In this document: positions 1 through 7,974 of the stretch, piece after piece | How the letters are laid out: each line of letters starts with the position of its first letter | How positions within the stretch are numbered: position 1 is the stretch's first letter | Assembly: GCA_039805905.1 (NCBI GenBank) | Contig: JBDIVM010000004.1 | Location: 124,001 to 188,000 of the forward strand | From: Thermohalobaculum sp039805905 | GTDB lineage: Bacteria > Pseudomonadota > Alphaproteobacteria > Rhodobacterales > Rhodobacteraceae | Reading direction: 5' to 3' | Length of the DNA: 64,000 nt | Made by a program: the position numbers and the translations under genes | Notes under the pieces: generated by a model | Seen by the model: the letters and a program-made list of their open reading frames with translations, nothing else | What the model was told of the DNA's origin: nothing | The model's database searches: none

Positions 1-277
1 GCGAGGAGTTCTGTTTCGCGGTGTGCACCCCGATCGAGGCGTTGGTCGCGCCCGGTCCGCGGGTGACGAACGCGATGCCGGGGCGCCCAGAGAGCTTTCC
101 CCAGGCTTCGGCCATGAATGCGGCGCCGCCTTCCTGCCGGCAGAGGATGAAGCGGATCGGACTGTCATGGAGTGCGTCCAGCACCGCGAGATAGCTTTCG
201 CCCGGCACACCGAAGGCAGTCGTGACACCCTGCGCTTCGAGGCATGCGATCAGCAGTTCACCGCCGGTACGGCTCAT
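1..277 (-). CDS. Thiamine-diphosphate-dependent enzyme, N-terminal part (runs off the left edge)
   Basis: Only the first 92 codons are in the window. They read as the N-terminal pyrimidine-binding domain of the acetolactate synthase / benzoylformate decarboxylase family. The segment FGVPGESYLAVLDAL (about residues 22-36) is followed by CRQEGGAAFMAEA, which holds the glutamate that activates the ThDP cofactor, then TRGPGATNASIG, a typical subunit-interface loop. The start at 277 is backed by GGAGGGG five bases upstream. The gene diverges from the carboxylate-amine ligase at 421. The exact substrate (acetolactate synthase, oxalyl-CoA decarboxylase, phosphonopyruvate decarboxylase and others share this domain) cannot be told from this fragment. 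Confidence 0.88.
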   Translation of the reverse strand, partial: MSRTGGELLIACLEAQGVTTAFGVPGESYLAVLDALHDSPIRFILCRQEGGAAFMAEAWGKLSGRPGIAFVTRGPGATNASIGVHTAKQNSS

Positions 278-420
278 GATCCCCTCCAGCGCGCAGCGCA
301 GGTCCGGACCCTATCGACACTGCCGTTGCCCGGAAGTCAATCGGGCGCAATCCGCGCCGCCACGATTGACCCGAACCCGAAGCCGGAGAAAGGTGGAGCG
401 ACGGTCAAGAGGGATCTGCG

Positions 421-1548
421 ATGATAGCACGTCCAAGCTTCACGGTCGGCATTGAGGAGGAGTATCTCGTCGTCGACCGCGAGACCCGGGACCTGGTGCG
501 GGAGCCGCCCGCCGCATTCCTGGAGCGGTGCAGCGACCTCGTCGGCGAGCGGGTGTCGCCGGAGTACCTGCAGTGCCAGGTCGAGGTCGGCACCCGGCCG
601 CACCGCACGGTGGGCGATGCGCGGGCCGAGCTGGCGGCGATGCGGTCGGGCATTGCCGAGGCGGCGGCAGAGTTCGGTTATGCACCGATCGCAGCCTCGA
701 CCCATCCCTTCGCGGAATGGCGGAGCCAGACCCATACGCGGAAACCGCGCTATGACGGGCTGCGGGTGGATCTCGGTGCCGCAGTGAGGCGGCTGCTGAT
801 CTGCGGGTGCCACGTCCATGTCGGCATCGACGACGAGGACCTGCGCATCGACCTGATGAGCCAAGCGGCCTATTTCCTCCCGCACCTGCTGGCGCTTTCC
901 TGCTCGTCGCCGTTCTGGCGCGGTGAGGATACCGGGCTCGCGAGCTACCGCCTGACCGTGTTCGATGCCCTGCCGCGGACGGGGCTCCCCGATACGCTCT
1001 CCTCGTTCGGCGAGTATCGCCGGCTGGTCGACAGTCTCGTCAACGCGGGCTGTATCGAGGATGGCACCAGGATCTGGTGGGACATCCGGCCCTCGGCCAA
1101 GTTCCCGACCGTCGAGGAGCGCGTGACCGATGTCTGCTCCCGGCTCGAGGATACCGCCTGCATCGCTGCGGTGTACCAGTCGCTGATGGCCTACCTCTAT
1201 CGTCTTCGGACCCGCAACCAGCGCTGGCGCGTCTATCCGGCGACGCTGGTCGGCGAGAACCGCTGGCGGGCACAACGCTACGGCGTGAAGGACAGGCTTG
1301 TGGATCACGGGCGTTCGGTGCTCGCGCCGTTCGCCGACCTGGTGGAGGAACTGATCGACCTGATCGGTGCTGACGCCGAGGCTCTGGATTGCCAAGCCGA
1401 GGTGCTGCACGCGCGCCGGATCGCGCGCGATGGCAATTCCGCGGACCGGCAGCGGGCCGTTTACCAGAGCGCCGTCGACGGCGGCGCCGCGCCGCAGGAG
1501 GCGCTGCGCACAGTAGTCGATTCCCTGATCGCCGAGTTCATCGAATGA
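421..1548 (+). CDS. YbdK-type carboxylate-amine ligase (glutamate-cysteine ligase GCS2 family)
   Basis: A 375-residue soluble protein of the GCS2 family, whose E. coli member YbdK has weak gamma-glutamylcysteine synthetase activity. The family signature GIEEEYLVVD lies at residues 10-19, and the metal/ATP-site block CGCHVHVGIDDED is near residue 135. Further conserved pieces are WWDIRPSAKFPTVEERV and the arginine-rich GENRWRAQRYG stretch. The length matches the family (about 370). In the family the enzyme joins an amino acid to a carboxylate with ATP, acting in the cytosol; the real substrate here is unknown. It stands alone, divergent from the ThDP enzyme. The glutathione-pathway gshA of most alphaproteobacteria belongs to another subfamily, so this is probably not the main glutathione enzyme. 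Confidence 0.9.
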   Translation: MIARPSFTVGIEEEYLVVDRETRDLVREPPAAFLERCSDLVGERVSPEYLQCQVEVGTRPHRTVGDARAELAAMRSGIAEAAAEFGYAPIAASTHPFAEWRSQTHTRKPRYDGLRVDLGAAVRRLLICGCHVHVGIDDEDLRIDLMSQAAYFLPHLLALSCSSPFWRGEDTGLASYRLTVFDALPRTGLPDTLSSFGEYRRLVDSLVNAGCIEDGTRIWWDIRPSAKFPTVEERVTDVCSRLEDTACIAAVYQSLMAYLYRLRTRNQRWRVYPATLVGENRWRAQRYGVKDRLVDHGRSVLAPFADLVEELIDLIGADAEALDCQAEVLHARRIARDGNSADRQRAVYQSAVDGGAAPQEALRTVVDSLIAEFIE

Positions 1549-1705
1549 GCGCACGGCGCATGGCGTGACCGTGCCGCCCTGCGCTGGCGCTGCGCGACTC
1601 CGGCAGACATCTGGCAGCCTGGCGCCTAGCCGGATGATCGCCCGTTTCACGCGCCGGGCCAGCTTCGGTTTGGTCACATGCCTGGAAACGCACTGTGCCG
1701 GGCGC

Positions 1706-1779
1706 TGGAGCGGGTAGCGGGAATCGAACCCGCACTTCAGGCTTGGGAAGCCGGCGCGCTACCACTACACCATACCCGC
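1706..1779 (-). tRNA. tRNA-Gly (anticodon CCC)
   Basis: Read on the minus strand, the sequence folds as a cloverleaf: acceptor GCGGGTA pairs with TACCCGC, the D-loop contains AGTGGTA, the anticodon loop is TTCCCAA (anticodon CCC, reading GGG), and the T arm is GCGGGTTCGATTCCCGC. The 3' CCA is encoded (its complement is 1706-1708) after a T discriminator. The anticodon stem has one C-T mismatch at its second pair (positions 28-42 in tRNA numbering). No other tRNA was found in the window. Confidence 0.93.
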
Positions 1780-1790
1780 AGCGCGCATTC

Positions 1791-1819
1791 TCGATACCCA
1801 GTCGGACGCTGGAGCGCAA
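1791..1819 (-). promoter_or_regulatory. Probable sigma-70 promoter of tRNA-Gly
   Basis: On the minus strand TTGCGC (1814-1819) and TATCGA (1791-1796) are separated by exactly 17 bases and lie about 12-15 bases before the mature tRNA 5' end. The -10 match is only moderate. Confidence 0.4.
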
Positions 1820-2307
1820 GGGCCTGCGCGATCGCGTTAGCGGGCGGGCGGGCTTGCGTGGGTCAAGCGGCAGACGAAGGTGCGCGGCGCTTCCGCGCCC
1901 GCCTGGATCACGTGCCGATCGTCGTGCGCCAGGAAGGCGTGATCAATCCTCACTCACATGTGGCAGCGCCAGTGCGCGGGCGGGTGGCCACCCGCATGAC
2001 CTGCGGGCCTCGGGAGGGCGCACTTTCGGCGACGGGCTGGTTGCCCTCGCTGCTGTCATGGAGGGCTCAGGCGCCGCTCGTGCGCATACTCGCGGGATCT
2101 GCGAGTCTTCTTAATATCTAAACAATTAATCCTAGAATCAGCCAAGTTTTTACAATACTGGATTGTTGACATAGAAAAAAAGAGGTATCACCGTAATACT
2201 AAGTCGAGCAGCAAGTCGAGTCACCCGTCTATACTGCGCCGGTGTCCGGTGCAGGAAACGGACGGGCATCGGGGCACCGTAAACGGCCCCTGAACCTGAG
2301 CCTATGG

Positions 2308-2342
2308 CCGTCAGGCCGGCGCGCGCTGCGCGTTTCTGACGG
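2308..2342. repeat. Inverted repeat in the leader of the first TadG-like gene
   Basis: CCGTCAG (2308-2314) and CTGACGG (2336-2342) are perfect complements around a 21-base GC-rich loop, which itself can pair further. It lies about 85 bases before the start codon at 2427, so it would be in the leader RNA if transcription starts in the AT-rich island. No T-tract follows, so it is not an obvious terminator. Confidence 0.45.
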
Positions 2343-2426
2343 AGGCGCTCGGCATACGCCGGTGCGCCGGGTTCGGGCTCGTGCTGAGGCAGGTCTGCGA
2401 ATCGAACGTGGCGCGGAGGCTGTCCC

Positions 2427-3818
2427 ATGGCTACCTGTTCCGTGAACCGTCTGAGCAAGGATGAGTGCGGCGGCCTCACGCCTGCATTGCTGGTGATGTT
2501 CACCGGCATCGTGCTGATGACCGGGATCGCGCTGGACCTGATCCGGCACGAGTCGGAGCGCTCGGACCTGCAGGATGCGCTCGACCGCGGGGTTCTCGCC
2601 GCGGCGTCGGTCACCCAGACGGTCGATCCCGAGATCACCGTGGCCGAGTATCTTGCCAACCGCGCGCTGAGCCAGGTCGCGGTGACCCCCGCGGTGATCG
2701 ACGACATCCAGCTCAACTCGCGCCGGATCGACGCCTCGGCCGGGTATGGCATGCCGACGGTGTTCCTGCGCATGGCCGGGCTCGGCGAGCTGCCGGTCGC
2801 CGTCGGGGCGGCGGCGCTGCAGCGGCTGCAGGACGTCGAGATCTCGCTGGTGCTGGACATCTCCGGCTCGATGGCGCGGGAGCTCTCGGGCACCACCGGC
2901 CGGAGCCGGCTCGAGGTGCTGCGGGACGCCGGCTCGCACTTCATCGACGTGGTGCTGACCGAGACCGCGCGCGACCGCACCACGATCTCGCTGGTGCCGT
3001 TCTCGGGCCAGGTCAATGCCGGCCCGCTGTTCGATCACCTGAACAGCAGCCGGGTGCACAGCTATTCCTCCTGCGTCGAGTTCACCGACGGCGACCTCGG
3101 CACCACCGCGCTGCCGGCCGCCGACTCGCGGGCGCAGGTGCCGCATTTCCAGTGGTTCACCTTCGAGGGTGCGGCCGGCCACGAGGCCGAGTGGGGCTGG
3201 TGCCCGAGCGACGCGCATCCGCTCCTGCCGTTCTCCAACGACCCGGACGCGCTCAAGGCCCGGATCAACGCGCTGGTCGGCCATGATGGCACCGGCACCC
3301 AGATCGGCCTGAAATGGGGGCTGGGGCTGCTCGACCCGACCACCCAGCCGCTCACCGAGCAGCTGGTTGCGGCCGGCGCGGTCCCGGCCGCCTTCGCCGA
3401 GCGGCCGGCGGCCTTCGGCAACCCGGACGTGCTGAAGGTCGTCGTGCTGATGACCGACGGCAACATCCGCTACCAGCAGCGGCCGAAGGCCTCGGCCTAC
3501 GACACGCCAAGCGAGCGGACCTACTGGGCCACCCACCAGCTGACCGGCAGCAGCTCGGTGCTCTCGACGACCAGTTCGCGCAACGCGGACGAGGCGTTCC
3601 GGCGCAGCCAGTTCCTGAACCTCTGCCAGCAGGCGAAGGACAACGACATCCTGGTCTTCACCATCGGCTTCGACGTCGCCGAAGGGTCCCCCGCCTATCA
3701 GGACATGCTGAGCTGCGCCAGCTCGGCCGGCCATTTCTACCATGTGGAGGGGCTCGAGCTGGTCACCGCCTTCGACCAGATCGCCTCGACGATCGAGAAG
3801 CTGAAGCTGGTGAAGTGA
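2427..3818 (+). CDS. VWA-domain TadG-like pilus/surface assembly protein, copy 1
   Basis: A 463-residue protein with a TadE/TadG-like N-terminal membrane segment (about residues 18-37) that would anchor it in the inner membrane with the rest in the periplasm. A von Willebrand factor A domain follows, with the metal-site motif DISGSM at residues 144-149 and a later MTDGN. The rest is secreted-type sequence with paired cysteines (CVEF, WCPSD, LCQQ, LSCASS). RBS CGGAGG (2414-2419) supports the start. It begins an operon with two TadE-like genes. From base 2488 onward it is almost base-for-base the same as the gene at 5367; only the first 20 or so codons differ (here MATCSVNRLSKDECGG). Role inferred: assembly of Flp/Tad-type pili or a related surface structure; no Tad ATPase, secretin or pilin gene is nearby. 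Confidence 0.82.
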   Translation: MATCSVNRLSKDECGGLTPALLVMFTGIVLMTGIALDLIRHESERSDLQDALDRGVLAAASVTQTVDPEITVAEYLANRALSQVAVTPAVIDDIQLNSRRIDASAGYGMPTVFLRMAGLGELPVAVGAAALQRLQDVEISLVLDISGSMARELSGTTGRSRLEVLRDAGSHFIDVVLTETARDRTTISLVPFSGQVNAGPLFDHLNSSRVHSYSSCVEFTDGDLGTTALPAADSRAQVPHFQWFTFEGAAGHEAEWGWCPSDAHPLLPFSNDPDALKARINALVGHDGTGTQIGLKWGLGLLDPTTQPLTEQLVAAGAVPAAFAERPAAFGNPDVLKVVVLMTDGNIRYQQRPKASAYDTPSERTYWATHQLTGSSSVLSTTSSRNADEAFRRSQFLNLCQQAKDNDILVFTIGFDVAEGSPAYQDMLSCASSAGHFYHVEGLELVTAFDQIASTIEKLKLVK

Positions 3819-3819
3819 G

Positions 3820-4359
3820 ATGAAGCCGGTTCCGACGCTCAGGCAGGCGGCGCGGTCGCTTCTCGGCGACTGCGCCGGCAACGCCACGATCGAGTTCGTC
3901 CTGATCGCGCCCGCCCTGTTCTACCTCGTCTTCACCATCGGCGAGCTCGGCGTGATCATGACCCGCTCGGCCATGCTCGACCGCGGCATGAGCGTGGCGG
4001 TGCGCGACCTGAGACTCGGCCTCACCCCCGGCGTCACCCATGACCAGATCAAGGACAGGATCTGCGAGGCCGCCTTCCTGCTCGGCTCCTGCGACGAGGT
4101 GCTGATGCTCGAGCTGGTGCCGCTGCCCGACGCCGCCAGCTACCCGCCCGGCCAGGTGGCCTGCGTCGACCGGTCCTCGGAGATCACCCCGGTCACCACC
4201 TTCAACCCGGGCGCGCGCTCGGAGATCATGCTGGTGCGCGCCTGTCTCGTCGCCGACCCGCTGTTCCCCGGCGTCGGCCTCGGCGCGATGCTGCCGAAGG
4301 ACGCCAGCGGCGGCTATGCCATCCTCGCCCAGTCCGCCTTCATGAACGAGCCGGAGTGA
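3820..4359 (+). CDS. TadE-like minor pilin/pseudopilin-type protein, copy 1
   Basis: A 179-residue TadE-family protein. A short basic N-terminus leads into the family hallmark GNATIEFVLIAPALFYLVF (about residues 22-40): an invariant glutamate at the head of a single membrane helix, followed by a periplasmic domain containing several cysteines. The start codon lies one base after the stop of the VWA gene, and its end overlaps the next gene by GTGA, so the three genes are translated as one unit. TadE-like proteins act as pseudopilins in Tad pilus assembly; the function here is inferred from the family. Identical to the protein at 6781. Confidence 0.82.
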   Translation: MKPVPTLRQAARSLLGDCAGNATIEFVLIAPALFYLVFTIGELGVIMTRSAMLDRGMSVAVRDLRLGLTPGVTHDQIKDRICEAAFLLGSCDEVLMLELVPLPDAASYPPGQVACVDRSSEITPVTTFNPGARSEIMLVRACLVADPLFPGVGLGAMLPKDASGGYAILAQSAFMNEPE

Positions 4360-4955
4360 GCTCCGCCATGCGCATGAGATCCGCCATGCCCCGTCTCGCA
4401 TCCGGTCCCGCATCCGGCCCGGTCCGCCGCGCCGCCGCCCGCCTGGCCCGCGACGAGCGCGGCACCATCACCATGGAGTTCGTGATCTGGCTGCCGATCC
4501 TCGTCTTCTGGTTCGTCGTCAGCGCCTCGTTCTTCCAGGCCTTCAAGAGCCGCAACGACGCGGCCAATGTCGCCCATGCCCTCACCGACATCCTGTCGCG
4601 CCAGGTCGAGGTCAACGACGCCTTCTTCACCGAGCTCTACGCGCTGCAGGGCCAGCTGCTGCCCGACGCGCCTGCCGGCGCAACCCTCAGGGTCAGCAAC
4701 ATCCAGTACGACGCCACCCTGGCGCAGTACACCGTGCTCTGGTCGAATGCGATCGGCGGGCCCCAGCCGCTGCCCGCAGGGCCCGTCTCCTCGCCCGTCT
4801 TCCCGGAAATGGCCGCGGGCGACACCGTCGTCCTCGTCGAGTTCACCGTCCCCTACACCGCCTTCACCGACTGGGACGGCGTCGGAAACCGGACCTGGTC
4901 CTTCTCCCTCGTCACACGGCCCAGATTCGTCTCCTCCATCGCACACATCGGCTGA
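4356..4955 (+). CDS. TadE-like protein (second of the pair), copy 1
   Basis: A 199-residue protein with a basic N-terminus of about 36 residues, then RGTITMEFVIWLPILVFWF, the TadE-type glutamate plus hydrophobic helix, and a periplasmic remainder. The GTG start at 4356 overlaps the preceding stop (GTGA); ATG codons in the same frame at 4368, 4374 and 4386 are alternatives. Last gene of the operon; an intrinsic terminator lies about 200 bases downstream. Identical to the protein at 7317. Confidence 0.78.
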   Translation: MSSAMRMRSAMPRLASGPASGPVRRAAARLARDERGTITMEFVIWLPILVFWFVVSASFFQAFKSRNDAANVAHALTDILSRQVEVNDAFFTELYALQGQLLPDAPAGATLRVSNIQYDATLAQYTVLWSNAIGGPQPLPAGPVSSPVFPEMAAGDTVVLVEFTVPYTAFTDWDGVGNRTWSFSLVTRPRFVSSIAHIG

Positions 4956-5366
4956 CGCCAGCCCCCGGAACAGAGCGCCGGATCCCCGCCCGGCCGACCC
5001 GCCGCACAGACCCTCAGACCGGCGTCAGCCGCCGGTCGGGCCGGCCCGCCCTGTCAATCGGTGCCGGGCGGTCGCCTCTTGCGCCCATGGGCGCCGGTAA
5101 ATGCAGCGCCGTCACGATGAACACTCAAACCTGCAAAAAATTCTTCACATTTCACGATTAAACACAGATTTAACGGCTCGAATCTGTGTGTTTTTCGATC
5201 AAATACACGCGTAGATTGCGAGAAGTACGAGTGAATACAACCGTAGTACGGAGTAGTGTCGTGAATGGGGCTTCCGTCATGATGATTTCCCGTGACGGGA
5301 GTTTCACCGCCAGGCCTCTGGAATGGCTCCCTGTTCGTGAGTGCTGTGCCCAAAGGAGTACCAGTC
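4956..5366. other. Spacer between the two TadG/TadE operons
   Basis: Holds, in order: the end of the direct repeat including a 20-base remnant of the TupA-like gene tail (5014-5033), GC-rich unassigned sequence, an intrinsic terminator (5162-5195), an AT-rich presumed promoter area (about 5130-5260), a 13-base palindrome TCCCGTGACGGGA (5288-5300) and the RBS AAAGGAG (5352-5358) of the second operon. No gene is visible. Confidence 0.7.
5162..5195 (+). terminator. Intrinsic terminator after the first TadG/TadE operon
   Basis: ACACAGATT (5162-5170) pairs perfectly with AATCTGTGT (5181-5189) around a 10-base loop, followed at once by GTTTTT. This is the best terminator-shaped hairpin in the region and would separate the two operon copies transcriptionally. 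Confidence 0.7.
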
Positions 5367-6779
5367 ATGTCGAACTCACACCTTCCATCGATGACCGCCG
5401 ACCCGGTCACCTTCCGAGGCGACGAGAGAGGCGCCATCACGCCGCTGATGCTGGTGATGTTCACCGGCATCGTGCTGATGACCGGGATCGCGTTTGACCT
5501 GATCCGGCACGAGTCGGAGCGCTCGGACCTGCAGGATGCGCTCGACCGCGGGGTTCTCGCCGCGGCGTCGGTCACCCAGACGGTCGATCCCGAGATCACC
5601 GTGGCCGAGTATCTTGCCAACCGCGCGCTGAGCCAGGTCGCGGTGACCCCCGCGGTGATCGACGACATCCAGCTCAACTCGCGCCGGATCGACGCCTCGG
5701 CCGGGTATGGCATGCCGACGGTGTTCCTGCGCATGGCCGGGCTCGGCGAGCTGCCGGTCGCCGTCGGGGCGGCGGCGCTGCAGCGGCTGCAGGACGTCGA
5801 GATCTCGCTGGTGCTGGACATCTCCGGCTCGATGGCGCGGGAGCTCTCGGGCACCACCGGCCGGAGCCGGCTCGAGGTGCTGCGGGACGCCGGCTCGCAC
5901 TTCATCGACGTGGTGCTGACCGAGACCGCGCGCGACCGCACCACGATCTCGCTGGTGCCGTTCTCGGGCCAGGTCAATGCCGGCCCGCTGTTCGATCACC
6001 TGAACAGCAGCCGGGTGCACAGCTATTCCTCCTGCGTCGAGTTCACCGACGGCGACCTCGGCACCACCGCGCTGCCGGCCGCCGACTCGCGGGCGCAGGT
6101 GCCGCATTTCCAGTGGTTCACCTTCGAGGGTGCGGCCGGCCACGAGGCCGAGTGGGGCTGGTGCCCGAGCGACGCGCATCCGCTCCTGCCGTTCTCCAAC
6201 GACCCGGACGCGCTCAAGGCCCGGATCAACGCGCTGGTCGGCCATGATGGCACCGGCACCCAGATCGGCCTGAAATGGGGGCTGGGGCTGCTCGACCCGA
6301 CCACCCAGCCGCTCACCGAGCAGCTGGTTGCGGCCGGCGCGGTCCCGGCCGCCTTCGCCGAGCGGCCGGCGGCCTTCGGCAACCCGGACGTGCTGAAGGT
6401 CGTCGTGCTGATGACCGACGGCAACATCCGCTACCAGCAGCGGCCGAAGGCCTCGGCCTACGACACGCCAAGCGAGCGGACCTACTGGGCCACCCACCAG
6501 CTGACCGGCAGCAGCTCGGTGCTCTCGACGACCAGTTCGCGCAACGCGGACGAGGCGTTCCGGCGCAGCCAGTTCCTGAACCTCTGCCAGCAGGCGAAGG
6601 ACAACGACATCCTGGTCTTCACCATCGGCTTCGACGTCGCCGAAGGGTCCCCCGCCTATCAGGACATGCTGAGCTGCGCCAGCTCGGCCGGCCATTTCTA
6701 CCATGTGGAGGGGCTCGAGCTGGTCACCGCCTTCGACCAGATCGCCTCGACGATCGAGAAGCTGAAGCTGGTGAAGTGA
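5367..6779 (+). CDS. VWA-domain TadG-like pilus/surface assembly protein, copy 2
   Basis: A 470-residue protein with the same body as copy 1. The start at 5367 is chosen over upstream in-frame codons because AAAGGAG (5352-5358) sits nine bases before it and the N-terminus MSNSHLPSM followed by GDERGAITPLM matches the usual TadG beginning (DERG just before the membrane helix at about residues 24-44). The VWA metal site DISGSM is at 151-156. Compared with copy 1 it differs only in roughly the first 27 residues plus Phe instead of Leu at residue 43. The canonical N-terminus and the intact right flank suggest this is the original copy. Confidence 0.84.
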   Translation: MSNSHLPSMTADPVTFRGDERGAITPLMLVMFTGIVLMTGIAFDLIRHESERSDLQDALDRGVLAAASVTQTVDPEITVAEYLANRALSQVAVTPAVIDDIQLNSRRIDASAGYGMPTVFLRMAGLGELPVAVGAAALQRLQDVEISLVLDISGSMARELSGTTGRSRLEVLRDAGSHFIDVVLTETARDRTTISLVPFSGQVNAGPLFDHLNSSRVHSYSSCVEFTDGDLGTTALPAADSRAQVPHFQWFTFEGAAGHEAEWGWCPSDAHPLLPFSNDPDALKARINALVGHDGTGTQIGLKWGLGLLDPTTQPLTEQLVAAGAVPAAFAERPAAFGNPDVLKVVVLMTDGNIRYQQRPKASAYDTPSERTYWATHQLTGSSSVLSTTSSRNADEAFRRSQFLNLCQQAKDNDILVFTIGFDVAEGSPAYQDMLSCASSAGHFYHVEGLELVTAFDQIASTIEKLKLVK

Positions 6780-6780
6780 G

Positions 6781-7320
6781 ATGAAGCCGGTTCCGACGCT
6801 CAGGCAGGCGGCGCGGTCGCTTCTCGGCGACTGCGCCGGCAACGCCACGATCGAGTTCGTCCTGATCGCGCCCGCCCTGTTCTACCTCGTCTTCACCATC
6901 GGCGAGCTCGGCGTGATCATGACCCGCTCGGCCATGCTCGACCGCGGCATGAGCGTGGCGGTGCGCGACCTGAGACTCGGCCTCACCCCCGGCGTCACCC
7001 ATGACCAGATCAAGGACAGGATCTGCGAGGCCGCCTTCCTGCTCGGCTCCTGCGACGAGGTGCTGATGCTCGAGCTGGTGCCGCTGCCCGACGCCGCCAG
7101 CTACCCGCCCGGCCAGGTGGCCTGCGTCGACCGGTCCTCGGAGATCACCCCGGTCACCACCTTCAACCCGGGCGCGCGCTCGGAGATCATGCTGGTGCGC
7201 GCCTGTCTCGTCGCCGACCCGCTGTTCCCCGGCGTCGGCCTCGGCGCGATGCTGCCGAAGGACGCCAGCGGCGGCTATGCCATCCTCGCCCAGTCCGCCT
7301 TCATGAACGAGCCGGAGTGA
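6781..7320 (+). CDS. TadE-like minor pilin/pseudopilin-type protein, copy 2
   Basis: 179 residues, identical to the protein at 3820: GNATIEFVLIAPALFYLVF membrane segment headed by the conserved glutamate, then a cysteine-containing periplasmic part. It starts one base after the VWA gene stop and overlaps the next gene by GTGA. The absence of any change over the whole gene, including silent sites, points to very recent duplication or ongoing gene conversion rather than selection on the protein alone. Confidence 0.82.
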   Translation: MKPVPTLRQAARSLLGDCAGNATIEFVLIAPALFYLVFTIGELGVIMTRSAMLDRGMSVAVRDLRLGLTPGVTHDQIKDRICEAAFLLGSCDEVLMLELVPLPDAASYPPGQVACVDRSSEITPVTTFNPGARSEIMLVRACLVADPLFPGVGLGAMLPKDASGGYAILAQSAFMNEPE

Positions 7321-7916
7321 GCTCCGCCATGCGCATGAGATCCGCCATGCCCCGTCTCGCATCCGGTCCCGCATCCGGCCCGGTCCGCCGCGCCGCCGCC
7401 CGCCTGGCCCGCGACGAGCGCGGCACCATCACCATGGAGTTCGTGATCTGGCTGCCGATCCTCGTCTTCTGGTTCGTCGTCAGCGCCTCGTTCTTCCAGG
7501 CCTTCAAGAGCCGCAACGACGCGGCCAATGTCGCCCATGCCCTCACCGACATCCTGTCGCGCCAGGTCGAGGTCAACGACGCCTTCTTCACCGAGCTCTA
7601 CGCGCTGCAGGGCCAGCTGCTGCCCGACGCGCCTGCCGGCGCAACCCTCAGGGTCAGCAACATCCAGTACGACGCCACCCTGGCGCAGTACACCGTGCTC
7701 TGGTCGAATGCGATCGGCGGGCCCCAGCCGCTGCCCGCAGGGCCCGTCTCCTCGCCCGTCTTCCCGGAAATGGCCGCGGGCGACACCGTCGTCCTCGTCG
7801 AGTTCACCGTCCCCTACACCGCCTTCACCGACTGGGACGGCGTCGGAAACCGGACCTGGTCCTTCTCCCTCGTCACACGGCCCAGATTCGTCTCCTCCAT
7901 CGCACACATCGGCTGA
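7317..7916 (+). CDS. TadE-like protein (second of the pair), copy 2
   Basis: 199 residues, identical to the protein at 4356, with the same GTG start overlapping the upstream stop. It ends 58 bases before the stop codon of the convergent TupA-like gene at 7975. Unlike after copy 1, no clear intrinsic terminator separates the two converging genes. Confidence 0.78.
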   Translation: MSSAMRMRSAMPRLASGPASGPVRRAAARLARDERGTITMEFVIWLPILVFWFVVSASFFQAFKSRNDAANVAHALTDILSRQVEVNDAFFTELYALQGQLLPDAPAGATLRVSNIQYDATLAQYTVLWSNAIGGPQPLPAGPVSSPVFPEMAAGDTVVLVEFTVPYTAFTDWDGVGNRTWSFSLVTRPRFVSSIAHIG

Positions 7917-7974
7917 CGCCAGCCCCCGGAACAGAGCGCCGGATCCCCGCCCGGCCGACCCGCCGCACAGACCC

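Larger units (their letters stand above)
1780..2426. other. Non-coding stretch upstream of the first TadG-like gene
   Basis: No gene was recognised on either strand. It contains the tRNA promoter at its left edge, an AT-rich island at about 2108-2225 (unusual for this GC-rich window; likely a regulatory region for the gene at 2427), and an inverted repeat at 2308-2342. Confidence 0.6.
2488..5033 (+). repeat. Direct repeat, copy 1 (about 2,546 bp, partner at 5449-7994)
   Basis: Same sequence as 5449-7994 at a constant offset of 2,961 bases. The differences I found are at 2532 and 2534 (c and g here, t and t in the partner) and at 5024 (g versus a). All three encoded proteins agree from the TadG-like residue 38 onward. 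The last 20 bases (5014-5033) match the 3' end of the neighbouring TupA-like gene, which is intact only beside copy 2. Flanks on both sides are unrelated. Confidence 0.93.

Noticed and set aside
5155..5175. CtrA-like site (TTAA-N-TTAA) near 5157-5172
   Set aside because: The spacing is eight rather than seven and the bases are already explained by the terminator stem.
2190..5254. Shared 15-base element ACCGTA-x-TAC-xx-AGT before both TadG-like genes (2190-2204 and 5240-5254)
   Set aside because: 12 of 15 bases match, but comparing two 400-base regions freely gives a match of this quality about once or twice by chance, and its distances to the start codons differ (237 and 127 bases).
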